This document shows positions 52,244 through 61,564 of a DNA stretch of 64,000 nucleotides, piece after piece (position 1 is the stretch's first letter; the number at the start of each line of letters is the position of its first letter). The notes under the pieces are model-generated. The model had not been told where the DNA came from. It worked only from the letters and a program-made list of their open reading frames with translations, and did not search any database. The stretch is from positions 2,823,001 through 2,887,000 of the forward strand of contig NZ_CP017705.1 of assembly GCF_002706795.1 (NCBI RefSeq), in the 5' to 3' direction. This DNA comes from Brevibacillus laterosporus DSM 25. Lineage in GTDB: Bacteria > Bacillota > Bacilli > Brevibacillales > Brevibacillaceae. A program made the translations under genes and the position numbers.

Positions 52244-52527
52244 TAGAAGATTTCTCCTTTCGCACGGGGATGGTGGAAAAATTATGGCACAACTAACGTA
52301 ATTCTTCAATCCTTTCTAGAAAAAAGTATTCAATTCACAGACAGTGACTTCGTTGTGTATCATTCTCTCTACATCTAACAAAAACAATACATCAGTATGG
52401 CAAATGTAGGAGGGCGCTTGTTCAAACCAGTTTTTTTTGGCAAGATGGAAGTAGATGATCTCTGCACTATTGCAATATAAAAAATGGATGTAACCTGAAA
52501 AGTACAAAGGGGAAACAAAGAAAAAGC

Positions 52528-53640
52528 ATGACAAGAAAAAAACAACCAACTATTTATACACTGCCCGATGAATTTCAAGCGTTTGATTTTGCTCAAGATC
52601 TCTTGTATTGGTATGATGCCCAAAAGCGAGATTTACCATGGCGAATAAATCGAGACCCTTATCGTGTCTGGGTTTCAGAAATTATGCTACAACAGACACG
52701 TGTAGAAACCGTGAAACCCTACTATCAAAATTTTATGCAAAAATTCCCTACAGTGGAAGCGCTGGCTGCCGCTCCTGAGGAACAGGTTCTAAAAGCATGG
52801 GAAGGACTAGGTTATTATTCCCGAGCACGTAACTTACAAGCCGCAGCTCGTGAGGTTACAGTTTCGTATGGTGGAGTGGTTCCTGACACACCTGAAGAAA
52901 TTTCTAAGCTAAAGGGTGTAGGCCCATATACAGCCGGTGCCATTTTAAGTATAGCTTATGAAGTTCCTGTACCAGCGGTGGACGGTAATGTAATGCGTGT
53001 GTTTTCCAGACTTTTACTGATGGATGATGATATTGCTAAACCAGCTACACGGACCAAAATGGAACAGCTAGTTAAACAAACAATTCCAATCGGACGAGCG
53101 GGTGACTTTAACCAAGCGATTATGGAATTAGGGGCACTTGTTTGTCTGCCTAAAAATCCGCAATGCCTTACCTGTCCCGTCTTTGATTACTGTTTAGCTC
53201 GAAAAGAAGGCGTGCAGGATACATTGCCCGTCAAAGGGAAGGCAAAGCCACCGCGTCCCGTTCAATTACTAACAGCGGTAGTAAAACGTGACTCCCAATT
53301 CCTTATTCAAAAGCGTCCTGAACAGGGATTATTAGCAGGATTATGGGAATTTCCTATGATAGAGCATGCGGGGACAAAGGATGACGAGGAACAATTGCTA
53401 CGTTTCTTGGAAAAAGAGTATGGACTAGAGGTAGATTTGGGAGATTATCTGATGAATGTACAACATACCTTCTCACATTTGCATTGGAATGTAGATGTGT
53501 ATGTAATGGAGCACATTTCAGGTGAGCCGCTAAAAGAGAATGCTGTGTTTGTTACCTCAGAGGAAATGGCACAATATGCATTCCCCGTATTACACAATAA
53601 GATCATTGCCGAAATATTAGCGAAGGAAGAAAATTGTTAA
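52528..53640 (+). CDS. mutY: A/G-specific adenine glycosylase MutY
   Basis: 370 aa, ATG 52528. Base-excision repair: removes A mispaired with 8-oxoG. HhH-GPD domain with catalytic Glu in VSEIMLQQTRVETV (about residue 52), HhH LKGVGPYTAGAILSIAY and catalytic Asp in VPAVDGNVMRVFSR (about 152). [4Fe-4S] cysteines CLPKNPQCLTCPVFDYC (C-X6-C-X2-C-X5-C). A C-terminal NUDIX-like 8-oxoG domain (about 245-365) completes it. Normal length. Confidence 0.96.
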   Translation: MTRKKQPTIYTLPDEFQAFDFAQDLLYWYDAQKRDLPWRINRDPYRVWVSEIMLQQTRVETVKPYYQNFMQKFPTVEALAAAPEEQVLKAWEGLGYYSRARNLQAAAREVTVSYGGVVPDTPEEISKLKGVGPYTAGAILSIAYEVPVPAVDGNVMRVFSRLLLMDDDIAKPATRTKMEQLVKQTIPIGRAGDFNQAIMELGALVCLPKNPQCLTCPVFDYCLARKEGVQDTLPVKGKAKPPRPVQLLTAVVKRDSQFLIQKRPEQGLLAGLWEFPMIEHAGTKDDEEQLLRFLEKEYGLEVDLGDYLMNVQHTFSHLHWNVDVYVMEHISGEPLKENAVFVTSEEMAQYAFPVLHNKIIAEILAKEENC

Positions 53641-53645
53641 CGGAG

Positions 53646-53673
53646 AAAGCCCCTTCACAAGAGGGGCTTTTTA
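53646..53673. terminator. Terminator shared by mutY and the small-gene cluster
   Basis: AAAGCCCCT / AGGGGCTTT, 9-bp stem with a TTCACAAG-type loop, then TT. Lies just after mutY and 19 bases beyond the end of the leftward small-gene operon. Confidence 0.85.
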
Positions 53674-53691
53674 CAGGCTTATTCCGATTTT

Positions 53692-53853
53692 TTAGAATCG
53701 ATTCATTAAATAATGGTGCTCAATACATCGTTGTTGGTTTTCTTCACGGATTTTTTCAATACGTTTATGTTGGATATAATCTCGGTATGTTTTCTCCGGT
53801 GATTTCTTTTTACGTTCAATAATAATGGTAAAAAAGATCATTGGAATATGCAC
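53692..53853 (-). CDS. YrzI-family small protein (copy 1)
   Basis: 53 aa from GTG 53853 with AAAGGAGG 9 bases upstream; an in-frame ATG three codons earlier overlaps the RBS. Reads MHIPMIFFTIIIERKKKSPE, then KTYRDYIQHKRIEKIREENQ. A short hydrophobic N-terminal stretch with FFTI followed by Lys/Glu-rich helix is the hallmark of the YrzI family, small proteins of unknown (sporulation-associated) function. Last gene of a four-ORF leftward unit. Confidence 0.75.
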   Translation of the reverse strand: MHIPMIFFTIIIERKKKSPEKTYRDYIQHKRIEKIREENQQRCIEHHYLMNRF

Positions 53854-53888
53854 AGTGCACATCCTCCTTTTATTTTTTGTTCATCCAG

Positions 53889-53954
53889 TCAGGTCCCATC
53901 TAGCGCCTTTACACCTACATACTTCATACGTTGTTTACGTTTAACATTTCTCAT
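53889..53954 (-). CDS. Very small basic ORF (21 aa)
   Basis: ATG 53954 with GGGAGGA 9 bases upstream encodes MRNVKRKQRMKYVGVKALDG plus one residue. Highly basic. It lies between two YrzI-like genes in the same direction with regular spacing, which supports translation. No family known; could be a remnant or regulatory peptide. Confidence 0.5.
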   Translation of the reverse strand: MRNVKRKQRMKYVGVKALDGT

Positions 53955-53986
53955 CTCAACATTCCTCCCATTCAAAGTAAGAATAC

Positions 53987-54139
53987 TTACATAATATACG
54001 GCGTTTGGGCGTCTAACATGTACCGTTTTTCATCGCGTTCTTTAATCCATTGTTCCTGGAAGTAAAGTTCTGTTTGCCTTTCAACAGGCGGCTTGTTGCG
54101 TTTAATCTGAACAGAAAACATAAAAAAATGAAATACCAT
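53987..54139 (-). CDS. YrzI-family small protein (copy 2)
   Basis: 50 aa, ATG 54139 with AAAGGGGGTG upstream. Reads MVFHFFMFSVQIKRNKPPVE, then RQTELYFQEQWIKERDEKRY. Same design as copy 1 (hydrophobic FF.F..., then I-K/E-R-x-K, then amphipathic charged helix). Located 43 bases downstream of the intrinsic terminator of the leader, so its expression probably depends on read-through. Confidence 0.75.
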   Translation of the reverse strand: MVFHFFMFSVQIKRNKPPVERQTELYFQEQWIKERDEKRYMLDAQTPYIM

Positions 54140-54185
54140 GACTTGTGTCACCCCCTTTCAATTTCTATGAAAAAAGAACATAAAA

Positions 54186-54252
54186 AGACCGTAAGATATG
54201 GGTATCTCACGGTCTGAGCGTGTAAAAGTAAATATGCACCGCAAGAGATACC
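54186..54252 (-). terminator. Leader terminator with competing antiterminator
   Basis: Minus-strand stem AGACCGTGAGATA / TATCTTACGGTCT (13 bp, CCCA loop, 54215-54186) followed by TTTTTA. Upstream, GGTATCTC (54252-54245) is perfectly complementary to GAGATACC (54208-54201), which covers half of the terminator 5-prime arm. The two structures exclude each other, the layout of a transcription attenuator. Confidence 0.65.
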
Positions 54253-54287
54253 TCTCCTACGATCTACTTATCAGGCATAAAGAATGG

Positions 54288-54392
54288 CTAAACAACCATC
54301 ACCTGTCTGGAAGCGAGGAGAGAAGATGTTATGAAATTATGCATAGCACTATTGTTGCCAACTAATTGTGTAAAGATTCCCATAAACATCAT
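54288..54392 (-). CDS. Small leader ORF of the YrzI cluster (34 aa)
   Basis: ATG 54392 (second ATG at 54389) with AAAGGAGG 8-9 bases upstream. Begins MMFMGIFTQLVGNNSAMHNF and ends LLASRQVMVV. The RBS is strong and the ORF is 25-30 bases behind a promoter. Its stop is 36 bases before the antiterminator segment. It may be a functional small protein, a leader peptide, or both. No family recognised. Confidence 0.6.
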   Translation of the reverse strand: MMFMGIFTQLVGNNSAMHNFITSSLLASRQVMVV

Positions 54393-54432
54393 TTTCTGAA
54401 CCTCCTTTCCATATGACTGGTATTATTCCTTA

Positions 54433-54461
54433 ATAGTATGGCATTATTTTCAATTTGTAAA
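54433..54461 (-). promoter_or_regulatory. Promoter of the small-gene cluster
   Basis: On the minus strand -35 TTTACA (54461-54456), 17-base spacer, -10 TACTAT (54438-54433); first small ORF begins about 41 bases after the -10. Confidence 0.65.
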
Positions 54462-54657
54462 GCATAATATTAATCATTTGTAAAAAAAAATAAAAACATT
54501 GAAGGCTTATTAATTAGATGGCAATAATTAGGTAATGAGGGCTACACCTTATCCACATTTTCACGTAGCGATGCGATGATATAGCTTGTATAATATAGAA
54601 GTCAATTAGTACCAGATGTTAATAGCTGGTAGATGAAATGTTTTTTTAACATTTTAG

Positions 54658-55434
<777 letters not shown>

Positions 55435-55537
55435 TTCCTGTTAGAAAACTGCTACAATGTTAGTTGTGTTTAAGGGGACAAACTTTCCCTAGTAGTGTAC
55501 AATAGAAAAATGAAGCCGTCTAAGGGAGGCGCCTATT

Positions 55538-55951
55538 ATGATTATTCGGACGTTTCGTCTGGGCGATTATGCGGCAATTACTCGTATTTGGCAAGAAACA
55601 GAATTAGATCGAACTGATACCGAAACGATGGATTCTCTTGCTAAACAATTAGCTTGGGACAGCGACTTGGTTATGGTTGCTGAGGAAGATGGAGAAGTCG
55701 TAGGCGTTATTGTCGGCACGATAGATGGGACTCGTGCTTATTTTTATCGTTTAGCCGTTTCGCTTTCTTCCCAAGGAATGGGCATAGGCCGTAAGTTAGT
55801 GGAAGCTCTAGAGAATCGTTTTCACCAACGTGGAGTCAATCAAATTCTTATCATGGTAAATCAGGCGAATGAACGGGTGCTACCTTTTTACCAAACCATG
55901 GGATATGAGTTGCAACAGTATATTACGCTTTCTAAAAGGATTTCCTCCTAA
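55538..55951 (+). CDS. GNAT family N-acetyltransferase (YpeA-like)
   Basis: 137 aa, ATG 55538 with AAGGGAGG. GNAT core: MIIRTFRLGDYAAITRIWQE, GEVVGVIVGT, then FYRLAVSLSSQGMGIGRKLVEALE, with acetyl-CoA loop QGMGIG, and VNQANERVLPFYQTMGYE. Resembles YpeA/RimI-like small acetyltransferases; acceptor unknown. Spacing suggests co-transcription with the ntdP-like gene 47 bases on. Confidence 0.87.
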   Translation: MIIRTFRLGDYAAITRIWQETELDRTDTETMDSLAKQLAWDSDLVMVAEEDGEVVGVIVGTIDGTRAYFYRLAVSLSSQGMGIGRKLVEALENRFHQRGVNQILIMVNQANERVLPFYQTMGYELQQYITLSKRISS

Positions 55952-55998
55952 AGGAAATATTTCTTTGAAAGATGCAGAATTGAAGAAAGGAGAGAGTC

Positions 55999-56541
55999 AT
56001 GTCGTCGCAAGTACCAGGTTCCATTATACGCATTGAAAGTTTTAAACATAATCAGTCCTTACACCGTACTTGGGATCGCACTACGCTTATTCATACAAGC
56101 GATGCAGTGGTGATAGCCGGTAATGATCGTGTCAAAGTCACAGAGTCTGATGGGCGTGAATGGCGTACAAGAGAGCCTGCAATCTGTACATTTGGACGGG
56201 GACAATGGTTTAATATACTCGCCATGATCCGTGATGACGGGATTTACTATTATTGTAACATCGGTTCTCCTTTCAGTTTAAAAGGAAATTTACTTAGCTA
56301 CATTGACTATGATCTGGATGTGAAGGTCTATCCAGATATGACGTATACGGTATTAGATGAAGAAGAATATGCACTACATAGCGCACAAATGAATTACCCT
56401 CCATATGTAAAAGAACGGGTTCACTTGGCGTTGGATGAGGTTTTGGAGTGGATCAAAGCGAGACGTGGGCCTTTCCAGAGTGGGTTTGTTCAAAGATGGT
56501 ATGAACGTTATCAACTGTTAAAACACAATGATGAAGAGTAG
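55999..56541 (+). CDS. ntdP: Nucleoside tri-/diphosphatase, DUF402 (YgaC/NtdP)
   Basis: 180 aa, ATG 55999 after AAAGGAGAG. DUF402 fold: HNQSLHRTWDRTTLIH, ARREPAICTFGRGQWFNI-like region (TREPAICTFGRGQWFNILAM), then DDGIYYYCNIGSPF and the acidic metal site SYIDYDLDVKVYPDMTYTVLDEEEYALHS. Family hydrolyses nucleoside tri- and diphosphates. The order fabL-x-ygaC-ygaD matches B. subtilis. Confidence 0.9.
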   Translation: MSSQVPGSIIRIESFKHNQSLHRTWDRTTLIHTSDAVVIAGNDRVKVTESDGREWRTREPAICTFGRGQWFNILAMIRDDGIYYYCNIGSPFSLKGNLLSYIDYDLDVKVYPDMTYTVLDEEEYALHSAQMNYPPYVKERVHLALDEVLEWIKARRGPFQSGFVQRWYERYQLLKHNDEE

Positions 56542-56564
56542 TCAATTATATGTCATGGACACAC

Positions 56565-56616
56565 ACCCCTGTTATCGGTCAAGCGCAAATTTGCCAACGA
56601 TAACAGGGGTATTTTT
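56565..56616 (+). terminator. Terminator after ntdP
   Basis: ACCCCTGTTATCG / CGATAACAGGGGT, perfect 13-bp stem, then ATTTTT. Confidence 0.9.
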
Positions 56617-56826
56617 AAATCCCATACGCTTGCAATAGTTAGAAAACAGAGAAAACCGGCTAAAAAGAAAAAGAAACGTGAATTTATTGGAGGTAAATGG
56701 GCTGTTACCATATACTTGACAACAAGACATAACCGTCTATCTGGTGTAAAATCGGTTCACAGAGACTTAGCTTCGGAGGATTAAAGCGGCGCATCCATCT
56801 TTCATACTAACAGCAGGAGGGGTGCT

Positions 56827-58620
56827 ATGAGTAGCATACGCAGATATTTACGTTATGTGGGACCTTACAAAGTGAAAATTATTTTAACCATTGGTATCGG
56901 TATTGTAAAATTTGGGATTCCATTATTAATGCCATTAATTCTCAAGTATGTGATAGATACCTTGGTTACCGGTACAATGCCTAAGGAAGATAAGCTATAT
57001 CAATTGTTTTGGTTAATGTGTGCTGCTTTTTTTCTGTTTACAATCGTGCGAGCTCCTGTAGAGTACTATCGCCAATATTACGCCCAATGGATATCCAGTC
57101 GTGTTCTATTCGACATTCGTAATCAATTATTTAGCCACCTACAGAAATTATCTATGCGATTTTACAACAATCATAAGGTAGGTGAAATTATTTCACGAGT
57201 TGTGAATGATGTAGAACAGACGAAAAGCTTTATTGAAACAGGTCTTATGAATATTTGGCTGGATTTGGTGACCATTGTGATTACGCTTTCCATTATGTTA
57301 TTTATGGATGTAAAACTAACTTTGATTGCTATTGTTGTGTTTCCTTTATACGGATTCTCGATTAAGTATTTTTATAAGAGATTGCGCCAATTAATGAGGG
57401 ACCGGTCCCAGAAGCTAGCTGAATTACAAGGGCATCTACATGAGAGAGTTAATGGAATTTCTGTTACTCGTAGTTTTGCTTTGGAAGAGTATGAAGCTAA
57501 ACAATTTGAAAAGAAAAATCAAAGATTCCTAAATAAAGCTTTAGAGCAAACTAGTTGGAATGCCTATACGTTTTCTGTGGTTAATACGATTACTGATATT
57601 GCGCCGCTGTTAGTTATTGGCTTTGCCGGTTATCAAGTTATCCAAGGTATGTTAACGATTGGAACACTCATGGCCTTTTACGCTTATTTGGAGCGATTAT
57701 ATACACCACTTAGACGGGTTGTTAATTCATCGACTACATTGACGCAGGCGATTGCTTCTATGGATCGTATGTTTGAATTTATTGATGAGCAATATGATAT
57801 CGTGGATCGGCCTGAAGCTTGTACGTTGCCCGTGAATCCTGAAACAAAAAGGATTAGCGGGCGTGTAGAGTTTGAAAAGGTTACATTTGCTTATAACAAA
57901 GGAGATGAACCTGTTCTACATGACGTACATTTACGGATTGAGCCTGGTGAAACGGTAGCATTAGTCGGTATGTCAGGAGGTGGAAAGTCTTCTCTTATTA
58001 GTTTAATTCCGCGATTTTGGGATGTGACGGGTGGACGAATCCTTATTGATGGCATCGATGTACGGGACGTTACTCAAAACAGCTTACGTGAGCAAATTGG
58101 AATTGTTATGCAGGATAACATTTTGTTTAGCGAGTCAGCCAGAATGAATATTACAATGGGGAATCCGCAAGCGACAGAAGAAGAGATGTTAGCAGCAGCC
58201 AAAGCCGCGAATGCACATGACTTTATTTGCGAGTTACCAGAGGGCTACGATACTGAATTGGGTGAGAGAGGAGTCAAGCTCTCAGGGGGTCAGAAGCAAC
58301 GAATTGCTATTGCTCGCGTCTTTTTAAAGGACCCTGCTATTTTAATTTTAGATGAAGCCACTTCCGCATTAGATTTGGAATCTGAGCACATGATTCAAGA
58401 ATCCTTAGCTCATTTGGCAAAGGGCAGAACGACTATTATTGTGGCTCATCGTCTGTCTACCATTACGCATGCAGACAAGATAGTTGTGTTAAAGGATGGA
58501 CGAATTGTGGAGATGGGGAAACATGAAGAACTTCTTCAACAGCAAGGAGTTTATCATGCTTTGTGGAACGTACAGGATTTTGGCAACGTAGATCAAGAAG
58601 CTATTTCCACGATGGGATGA
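56827..58620 (+). CDS. ygaD: ABC exporter, fused permease-ATPase (YgaD-like)
   Basis: 597 aa, ATG 56827 after AGGAGGGG. N-terminal type IV exporter membrane domain with six helices (about 1-310; [20 protein letters not shown] start, [52 protein letters not shown]). ATPase domain: Walker [12 protein letters not shown] loop, signature [14 protein letters not shown], Walker [13 protein letters not shown], His in VAHRLST. Works as a homodimer, exporting lipids or drugs. Syntenic with B. subtilis ygaD. Confidence 0.93.
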   Translation: MSSIRRYLRYVGPYKVKIILTIGIGIVKFGIPLLMPLILKYVIDTLVTGTMPKEDKLYQLFWLMCAAFFLFTIVRAPVEYYRQYYAQWISSRVLFDIRNQLFSHLQKLSMRFYNNHKVGEIISRVVNDVEQTKSFIETGLMNIWLDLVTIVITLSIMLFMDVKLTLIAIVVFPLYGFSIKYFYKRLRQLMRDRSQKLAELQGHLHERVNGISVTRSFALEEYEAKQFEKKNQRFLNKALEQTSWNAYTFSVVNTITDIAPLLVIGFAGYQVIQGMLTIGTLMAFYAYLERLYTPLRRVVNSSTTLTQAIASMDRMFEFIDEQYDIVDRPEACTLPVNPETKRISGRVEFEKVTFAYNKGDEPVLHDVHLRIEPGETVALVGMSGGGKSSLISLIPRFWDVTGGRILIDGIDVRDVTQNSLREQIGIVMQDNILFSESARMNITMGNPQATEEEMLAAAKAANAHDFICELPEGYDTELGERGVKLSGGQKQRIAIARVFLKDPAILILDEATSALDLESEHMIQESLAHLAKGRTTIIVAHRLSTITHADKIVVLKDGRIVEMGKHEELLQQQGVYHALWNVQDFGNVDQEAISTMG

Positions 58621-58688
58621 GCAGGTAACATCCAACTTAGAAAAACAGCCTCTGACTTTTTCACTGGCTTAAAATAAGGAGTGAGGGT

Positions 58689-59894
58689 ATGGAGACCTGG
58701 AAACGCAATTTGTTTGTTCTCTGTGGTGCTTTGTTTATCGTTATGGTAGGAATGAGTATGGTGATGCCATTTCTCCCGCTCTTTATTCAAGAAGAATTAC
58801 ATATCACGAACACTCATGACGCAACGTTGTGGTCTGGGATCATATTTGGAGCTAACTTTTTAACGGCTGGATTAGTTTCTCCTATTTGGGGGAATTTGGC
58901 AGACAAATATGGGCGTAAAATTATGATACTCCGCTCTGGTTTTTTAATGTCAATTACGATTGGGCTAACCGGACTGGCAGGAAATGTATGGCATTTATTA
59001 TTGCTGCGTTTATTAAACGGAACGATTAGTGGAATCATTCCTGCCAGCAATGCTTTAGTAGCCTCCAGCGTGCCTAAGGAGCGTTCGGGATGGGCTTTGG
59101 GTATTTTGCAATCCTGTGTTGTATCTGGTTCGATTATGGGGCCTTTCTTTGGAGGCTTGCTTGCTGATCTAGTTGGGTACCGTGCTGTGTTTATGGTAAC
59201 GGGTAGTTTATTATTTATAGCAACTCTCATCATCACGTTTACCGTCAAGGAAGACTTTACACCTTTGCCAAAAACAGAACAGACAAGTTTGCGGGATGAT
59301 TTTAAAATGGTGTTTGCAAGCAAAACGTTACCGGTTCTGTTTGGCGTGACCGTAATTGTTCAATTTGCGTTAAATGGGATTGTTCCAATCTTACCGATCT
59401 TTGTTAAAGAGCTAATTGGAAGTGGCGAGAGAGTAGCCTTTTTTGCAGGATTGGTTACAGCTATGACAGGGATAGCTAATGTTCTAGCTTCTCCTCAATT
59501 AGGAAAATTGGGGGATAGAATTGGTTCGCATAAAGTATTGCTTGGCTGTTTACTTGCCTCTGCTATTGTCTATATTCCAACGGCGATGGTGCAAACGCTT
59601 TGGCAGCTACTTATTTTGCGTTTCATGGCGGGATTATGTGTAGGCGGACTATTACCGGCTGTTAATTCATTGTTACGAAAAGCTACTCCAAGTCATATGG
59701 TTAGTCGAGTATTTGGCTATAATAATAGCTTTCTATGTCTTGGCAATATGCTTGGACCGATGACAGGTGGATTTCTAGCTGGATATGTAGGATTAAACGG
59801 TGTATTCTTAATGACGAGCATCCTCCTCTTTATAAATTTTTTATGGTTCTTGTATGTGGTTCGACATGGTTTTCAAGCAGTGTCGAGTGAATAG
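58689..59894 (+). CDS. MFS multidrug efflux transporter
   Basis: 401 aa, ATG 58689 with AAGGAGTGAGG. Twelve hydrophobic segments; motif A GNLADKYGRKIMILRSG (about 75), motif C GILQSCVVSGSIMGPFFGGLLAD (about 138), second-half GKLGDRIGSHKVLLG. DHA1 class like MdtG/NorA/YitG. 68 bases behind the ABC exporter gene and may share its transcript. Substrates not predictable. Confidence 0.92.
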   Translation: METWKRNLFVLCGALFIVMVGMSMVMPFLPLFIQEELHITNTHDATLWSGIIFGANFLTAGLVSPIWGNLADKYGRKIMILRSGFLMSITIGLTGLAGNVWHLLLLRLLNGTISGIIPASNALVASSVPKERSGWALGILQSCVVSGSIMGPFFGGLLADLVGYRAVFMVTGSLLFIATLIITFTVKEDFTPLPKTEQTSLRDDFKMVFASKTLPVLFGVTVIVQFALNGIVPILPIFVKELIGSGERVAFFAGLVTAMTGIANVLASPQLGKLGDRIGSHKVLLGCLLASAIVYIPTAMVQTLWQLLILRFMAGLCVGGLLPAVNSLLRKATPSHMVSRVFGYNNSFLCLGNMLGPMTGGFLAGYVGLNGVFLMTSILLFINFLWFLYVVRHGFQAVSSE

Positions 59895-59946
59895 GCGTAA
59901 CGTGCCACTACGTTTTGTCGTCATACTGAAAAAGGAGTGAAACAAT

Positions 59947-60561
59947 ATGAAAAAATGGACAGGCTTTCTGCTTTTATCAGCTTTGGTTGTAGCATTGGCA
60001 GGTTGTACCGGCAATCAGCCAGACCAGAAGCCTACAACTCCAACGACAGAAACTGCTCAACCAGCTACTGAAATTACAAAACCAGCTGGAAGTAAGCATA
60101 TCAATATGGATGAAAAGGAAGCTGTCGCTTTGGCCGCAGAGGGAGCAGACGCTTATGCGTATGTATTGAACGGTGGAAAAATAGAGCCAGATAAAAGTAA
60201 GAGCTTCACTCATGAGGGTAAAGACTATCGCTTTGTAGGAAGCGATATAGATACAAAAGAAAAGCTGATGAAATATCTGGAGAATGTCTATACAAAAACA
60301 GCAAGCGATAAAGTAGTGAACAATCTCAAGCTGATTGAAAAAGATGGAAAGCTGGCTCAACCAAGCATTGATAAAAGTAGTGTGCTTCAATGGGGTAGTG
60401 GACAGGCAGAAATGATTACAGAAAACCAAAATGGCAGAGAGTATGAGATTAAAGTTCCTATCGGAGAAGGCGATCAAGTTGATTTTAAAGTCTATTCTGT
60501 ACGTATTAAACAAGAGGATGGCGTATGGAAGCTTGATACAATTCCCGGTGTGAAGGAGTAA
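59947..60561 (+). CDS. IseA-like DL-endopeptidase inhibitor lipoprotein
   Basis: 204 aa, ATG 59947 with AAGGAGTG. Lipoprotein signal with LAGC (Cys20), a Thr/Pro/Glu linker (22-50), then an IseA-type domain: EKEAVALAAEGADAYAYVLNGGKI, FTHEGKDYRFVGSDIDTKEKLMKYLENVYT and GSGQAEMITENQNGREYEIKVPIGEG. IseA (YoeB) blocks NlpC/P60 DL-endopeptidases in B. subtilis. Here it is membrane-anchored, not free. Relevant because a C40 hydrolase is encoded at 39363. Assignment moderately confident. Confidence 0.72.
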   Translation: MKKWTGFLLLSALVVALAGCTGNQPDQKPTTPTTETAQPATEITKPAGSKHINMDEKEAVALAAEGADAYAYVLNGGKIEPDKSKSFTHEGKDYRFVGSDIDTKEKLMKYLENVYTKTASDKVVNNLKLIEKDGKLAQPSIDKSSVLQWGSGQAEMITENQNGREYEIKVPIGEGDQVDFKVYSVRIKQEDGVWKLDTIPGVKE

Positions 60562-60580
60562 TTTGCATCAAAAACAAATG

Positions 60581-60608
60581 AAAGGCGCCCCTGATGGGAC
60601 GCCTTTTT
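60581..60608. terminator. Bidirectional terminator
   Basis: AAAGGCG.CCC / GGG.CGCCTTT, short TGAT loop, then a T run; between convergent genes. Confidence 0.85.
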
Positions 60609-60627
60609 TTGTGAATGGAAGTAAAAG

Positions 60628-61311
60628 TTAGTCGTCACTATCTCGTTTAAACAACCAGATATACTCTAGCAACTGTAGCACAGACATGAGAGCTGCCGCT
60701 ACATAAGTAAGAGCTGCGGCACCAAGTACGGCCTTAACTTCACGCTCTTCTGAATTGCGGATATAGCCCATTTTAATCATTAAATCTTTAGCGCGGCTAC
60801 TAGCATTAAATTCGACTGGCAATGTGATGACTTGAAATAGAACGGCTACGCTAAAAGCAATGATCCCAAGTAGGAAGAGACCACTAATTTTAAGGAAGAG
60901 ACCACCTAACAACAAGAAAGGGGCTATCCCAGAGGTAAGGTTAACTAATGGGAAAATGCGATGTCTAGCAACTAACATTGGATAATCAACCTTGTGCTGA
61001 ATCGCGTGACCTACCTCATGACAGGCTACAGATACCGCTGAGATGGAATCGCTAAAATACACAGGATCTGATAAGCGAACAGTTTTAGACATCGGGTCGT
61101 AGTGGTCGGTAAGAGTACCTGGTATATGTTCGACTGGAACATGCGATAAACCGTTAGAATCCAGTAAATGTCTAGCTGCTTCAGCTCCGGTCATTCCAGA
61201 GGAGACAGGTACCTCCGAGTATTTGCTAAACGTTCCCTTAACACGGAACTGTGCCCACATTGTTAGACCGAATGCCGCGAAAATTAACAGCGTCCATGGG
61301 GTAAAAAACAT
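60628..61311 (-). CDS. YugP-like neutral zinc metallopeptidase
   Basis: 227 aa, ATG 61311 after TAGGAGTGA. Membrane-bound M48-like (Zn_peptidase_2) protein: N-terminal helix, catalytic site VACHEVGHAIQHK (His-Glu-x-x-His, about residue 96), third ligand side RLPVEFNASSRAKDLM-like LPVEFNASSRAK, and further helices (about 128-165 and 200-218). No substrate known. Size is normal for YugP. Confidence 0.88.
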   Translation of the reverse strand: MFFTPWTLLIFAAFGLTMWAQFRVKGTFSKYSEVPVSSGMTGAEAARHLLDSNGLSHVPVEHIPGTLTDHYDPMSKTVRLSDPVYFSDSISAVSVACHEVGHAIQHKVDYPMLVARHRIFPLVNLTSGIAPFLLLGGLFLKISGLFLLGIIAFSVAVLFQVITLPVEFNASSRAKDLMIKMGYIRNSEEREVKAVLGAAALTYVAAALMSVLQLLEYIWLFKRDSDD

Positions 61312-61523
61312 ATAATATCACTCCTATCTATGATGATTATTCTTGTCCTTTTCTCATCCTATGCTCATTGTGCACTAAAAATGGTGAGAAGACACAAAAA
61401 TACATCTTTACATGAAAAGAAATAGATTGTAGCTCGTTAGCATAGTCTTGCCAGTTAATTTAGATACGAATTAAATTAAAAAAAGTTTCATTTATTTTGA
61501 TAGTACCACAAAAAGAGATCAAA

Positions 61524-61550
61524 GAAAAAACAAGCCCACGACGGGGCCTG
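61524..61550 (-). terminator. Terminator of the glutamate synthase gene
   Basis: Minus-strand CAGGCCC / GGGCTTG around CGTCGT, followed by TTTTTTC. Confidence 0.75.
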
Positions 61551-61564
61551 CTTCACTTCTTTTG

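Noticed and set aside
53634-53822. 62-codon plus-strand frame after mutY
   Set aside because: It is antisense to the better supported YrzI-like gene and runs through a terminator.
54182-54392. T-box or other known riboswitch in the small-gene leader
   Set aside because: No T-box sequence, specifier loop or other known aptamer blocks; only the terminator/antiterminator pair is supported.
58814-59323. 169-codon minus-strand frame
   Set aside because: Shadow of the MFS gene, which has all family motifs.
59977-60513. 178-codon minus-strand frame
   Set aside because: Exact shadow of the IseA-like lipoprotein gene; the plus frame has signal peptide, RBS and domain.
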